Part shown: positions 63,358-64,000 of the stretch, piece after piece
Layout: each line of letters starts with the position of its first letter
Numbering within the stretch: position 1 is the first letter of the stretch
From: Tamaricihabitans halophyticus
GTDB taxonomy: Bacteria; Actinomycetota; Actinomycetes; Mycobacteriales; Pseudonocardiaceae
DNA length: 64,000 nt
Direction: 5' to 3'
Assembly: GCF_004340875.1 (NCBI RefSeq)
Contig: NZ_SLXQ01000002.1
Coordinates: forward strand, 372,001 to 436,000
The notes under the pieces: generated by a model
What the model was told of the DNA's origin: nothing
The model's input: the letters and a program-made list of their open reading frames with translations, nothing else
Databases searched by the model: none
Position numbers and translations under genes: made by a program

Positions 63358-63567
63358 TTACTGGGCATCCAGCGCGAGCATCTCGCCCTCGCCCTGCTGG
63401 ATCTCCGCCTCGAGTTCGCGAAGCCGGTCGCGGTGCTGTCGTGCGTGGTGCCCACAGAACAGCAGTTCTCCGCCGGAGGGCAGTACGGCTCGTACCCCAG
63501 CAGCGGCGCCGCAACGGTCGCAGCGGTCGGCGGCGCTCAACGCGGGGCGTTCGAGTGTGGTGGACAT
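63358..63567 (-). CDS. DUF7455 small zinc protein, copy B
   Basis: A 69-residue paralogue of the gene at 61990: ALSAADRCDRCGAAAGVRAVLPSGGELLFCGHHARQ carries the same CxxC/CGHH residues, with a longer acidic helical tail (LRELEAEIQQGEGEMLALDAQ). Its GGAGGGAGATTT leader matches that of copy A. A possible ECF promoter lies about 90 bp upstream, absent from copy A, so the copies may respond to different signals. Confidence 0.85.
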   Translation of the reverse strand: MSTTLERPALSAADRCDRCGAAAGVRAVLPSGGELLFCGHHARQHRDRLRELEAEIQQGEGEMLALDAQ

Positions 63568-64000
63568 TGAAATCTCCCTCCATCCCGGCGCCGGCCGAAC
63601 CATGCTGCTGGTCGTACCGGAAGCCTCGTTTGGGCCGCGGCCTTCACTAGGTTCGACGTTACGGGGCCTTCGGCTGTTCCCCAAAGATGAGCGATGGTCA
63701 TCACGTTTCGTTGCGAGCGAACACGACCTTGGTTCTCGGTGCTCGCGTTTCAGCATGTGGGAACGGGTGCGCGAGAAATATTCGGTGGCAGCCGGGTCCG
63801 GGCGTTGCTACCGTCAGCGATCGATAGTCAGCATTCGACCCGGACGATCCGTCCTAGAAAGTAGTGCCTGTGATGCCCCGGCCACGGCCGAGCGTGTTCA
63901 GTCTGGCAACGGCTGCCCGCTCGATGCGCCTGACCGCCGTCCGCTAATGGCCGGCGCGGACTGGCGCGCCGACACGTCGATCGCTCGCCTTCGCGGCTCC
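63568..64000. other. Intergenic region at the right edge
   Basis: The first 100 bp hold the leader of the DUF7455 copy B gene. From about 63690 to 63870 no gene is seen. At 63873-63947 there is a 24-codon plus-strand frame (MPRPRPSVFSLATAARSMRLTAVR), whose TAA overlaps the ATG of a frame (MAGADWRADTSIARLRGS) that is still open at the window end. These may be a leader peptide and the start of the next gene, but coding evidence is weak. Confidence 0.4.
63655..63682 (-). promoter_or_regulatory. Possible ECF-sigma promoter of DUF7455 copy B
   Basis: On the minus strand GGGGAAC (63682-63676) and CGTC (63658-63655) are 17 bp apart, matching the AAC-N16-17-CGTC pattern of actinobacterial ECF sigma factors. 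The gene starts 88 bp downstream. Confidence 0.4.

Noticed and set aside
1-64000. Mobile elements, CRISPR arrays, prophage, tRNA or rRNA genes
   Set aside because: No transposase or integrase protein, no regularly spaced array and no tRNA/rRNA sequence recognised on either strand by eye. A dedicated search (for example tRNAscan-SE and ISfinder) would be decisive.

Overview
The window is one contiguous piece of a high-GC actinobacterial chromosome. Gene order (recA-recX, gluABCD, miaB, miaA-dapF, hflX, lexA/LysM gene, nrdR-nrdJ, dtxR/ideR, sigB, and the DUF3099/DUF3039/YihY genes) resembles the mycobacterial recA-to-sigB neighbourhood as I remember it. The LexA-type boxes (GAAC-N4-GTTC), the extra insertions and the codon bias suggest Pseudonocardiales. 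That placement is inference; no rRNA or tRNA gene is present to test it. No CRISPR array, prophage, transposase or defence island was seen.

Layout. 1-4750: an Lhr helicase cut by the left edge, a membrane-anchored Hsp70-like protein, a tiny membrane protein, an O-methyltransferase and DUF3046. 4751-6660: SOS-controlled recA-recX behind a phased 11-bp repeat array. 6740-16150: a block I do not expect between recX and gluABCD, holding a HAD phosphatase, an Entner-Doudoroff eda-edd operon, a four-gene type-1 succinate dehydrogenase operon, and a divergent XRE regulator/SDR pair. 16159-19492: the gluABCD glutamate importer with hairpins on both sides of gluB. 19789-28517: tRNA modification (miaB, miaA), dapF, a DUF349 protein, an MFS exporter with its divergent ArsR-like regulator, and hflX.

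28514-35434: an exported propeller-like protein, lexA divergent from a LysM protein with SOS boxes between them, then nrdR-nrdJ (class II ribonucleotide reductase) behind a leader rich in DnaA-box-like sites. 35488-43145: zinc-ribbon protein, esterase/MarR pair, S9 and S15 peptidases, an acetyltransferase and DUF4192. 43116-46159: ideR-galK-galE on the minus strand. 46321-51244: sulfurtransferase, an AcuC-like deacetylase and a Pat-like protein acetyltransferase, which together look like a reversible lysine-acetylation module. 51299-64000: SRPBCC protein, lipoprotein, class I fumarase, sigB behind a SigH/SigE-type promoter, dtd, a methyltransferase, DUF3099, DUF3039, YihY, a DEAD/DEAH helicase behind three stem-loops, and two paralogous DUF7455 zinc proteins flanking an EamA transporter.

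Functionally, DNA damage and dNTP supply (recA, recX, lexA, LysM division protein, nrdR, nrdJ) and central carbon metabolism (edd-eda, Sdh1, fumarase, Leloir genes, acetylation control) dominate. The observations I rate highest are the six-copy 9-nt G-tract array in the SOS-regulated LysM gene, the AcuC/Pat neighbour pair in which Pat has lost its ligase histidine motif, the phased repeat array upstream of recA, and the DnaA-box clusters upstream of nrdR and of the DUF4192 gene.
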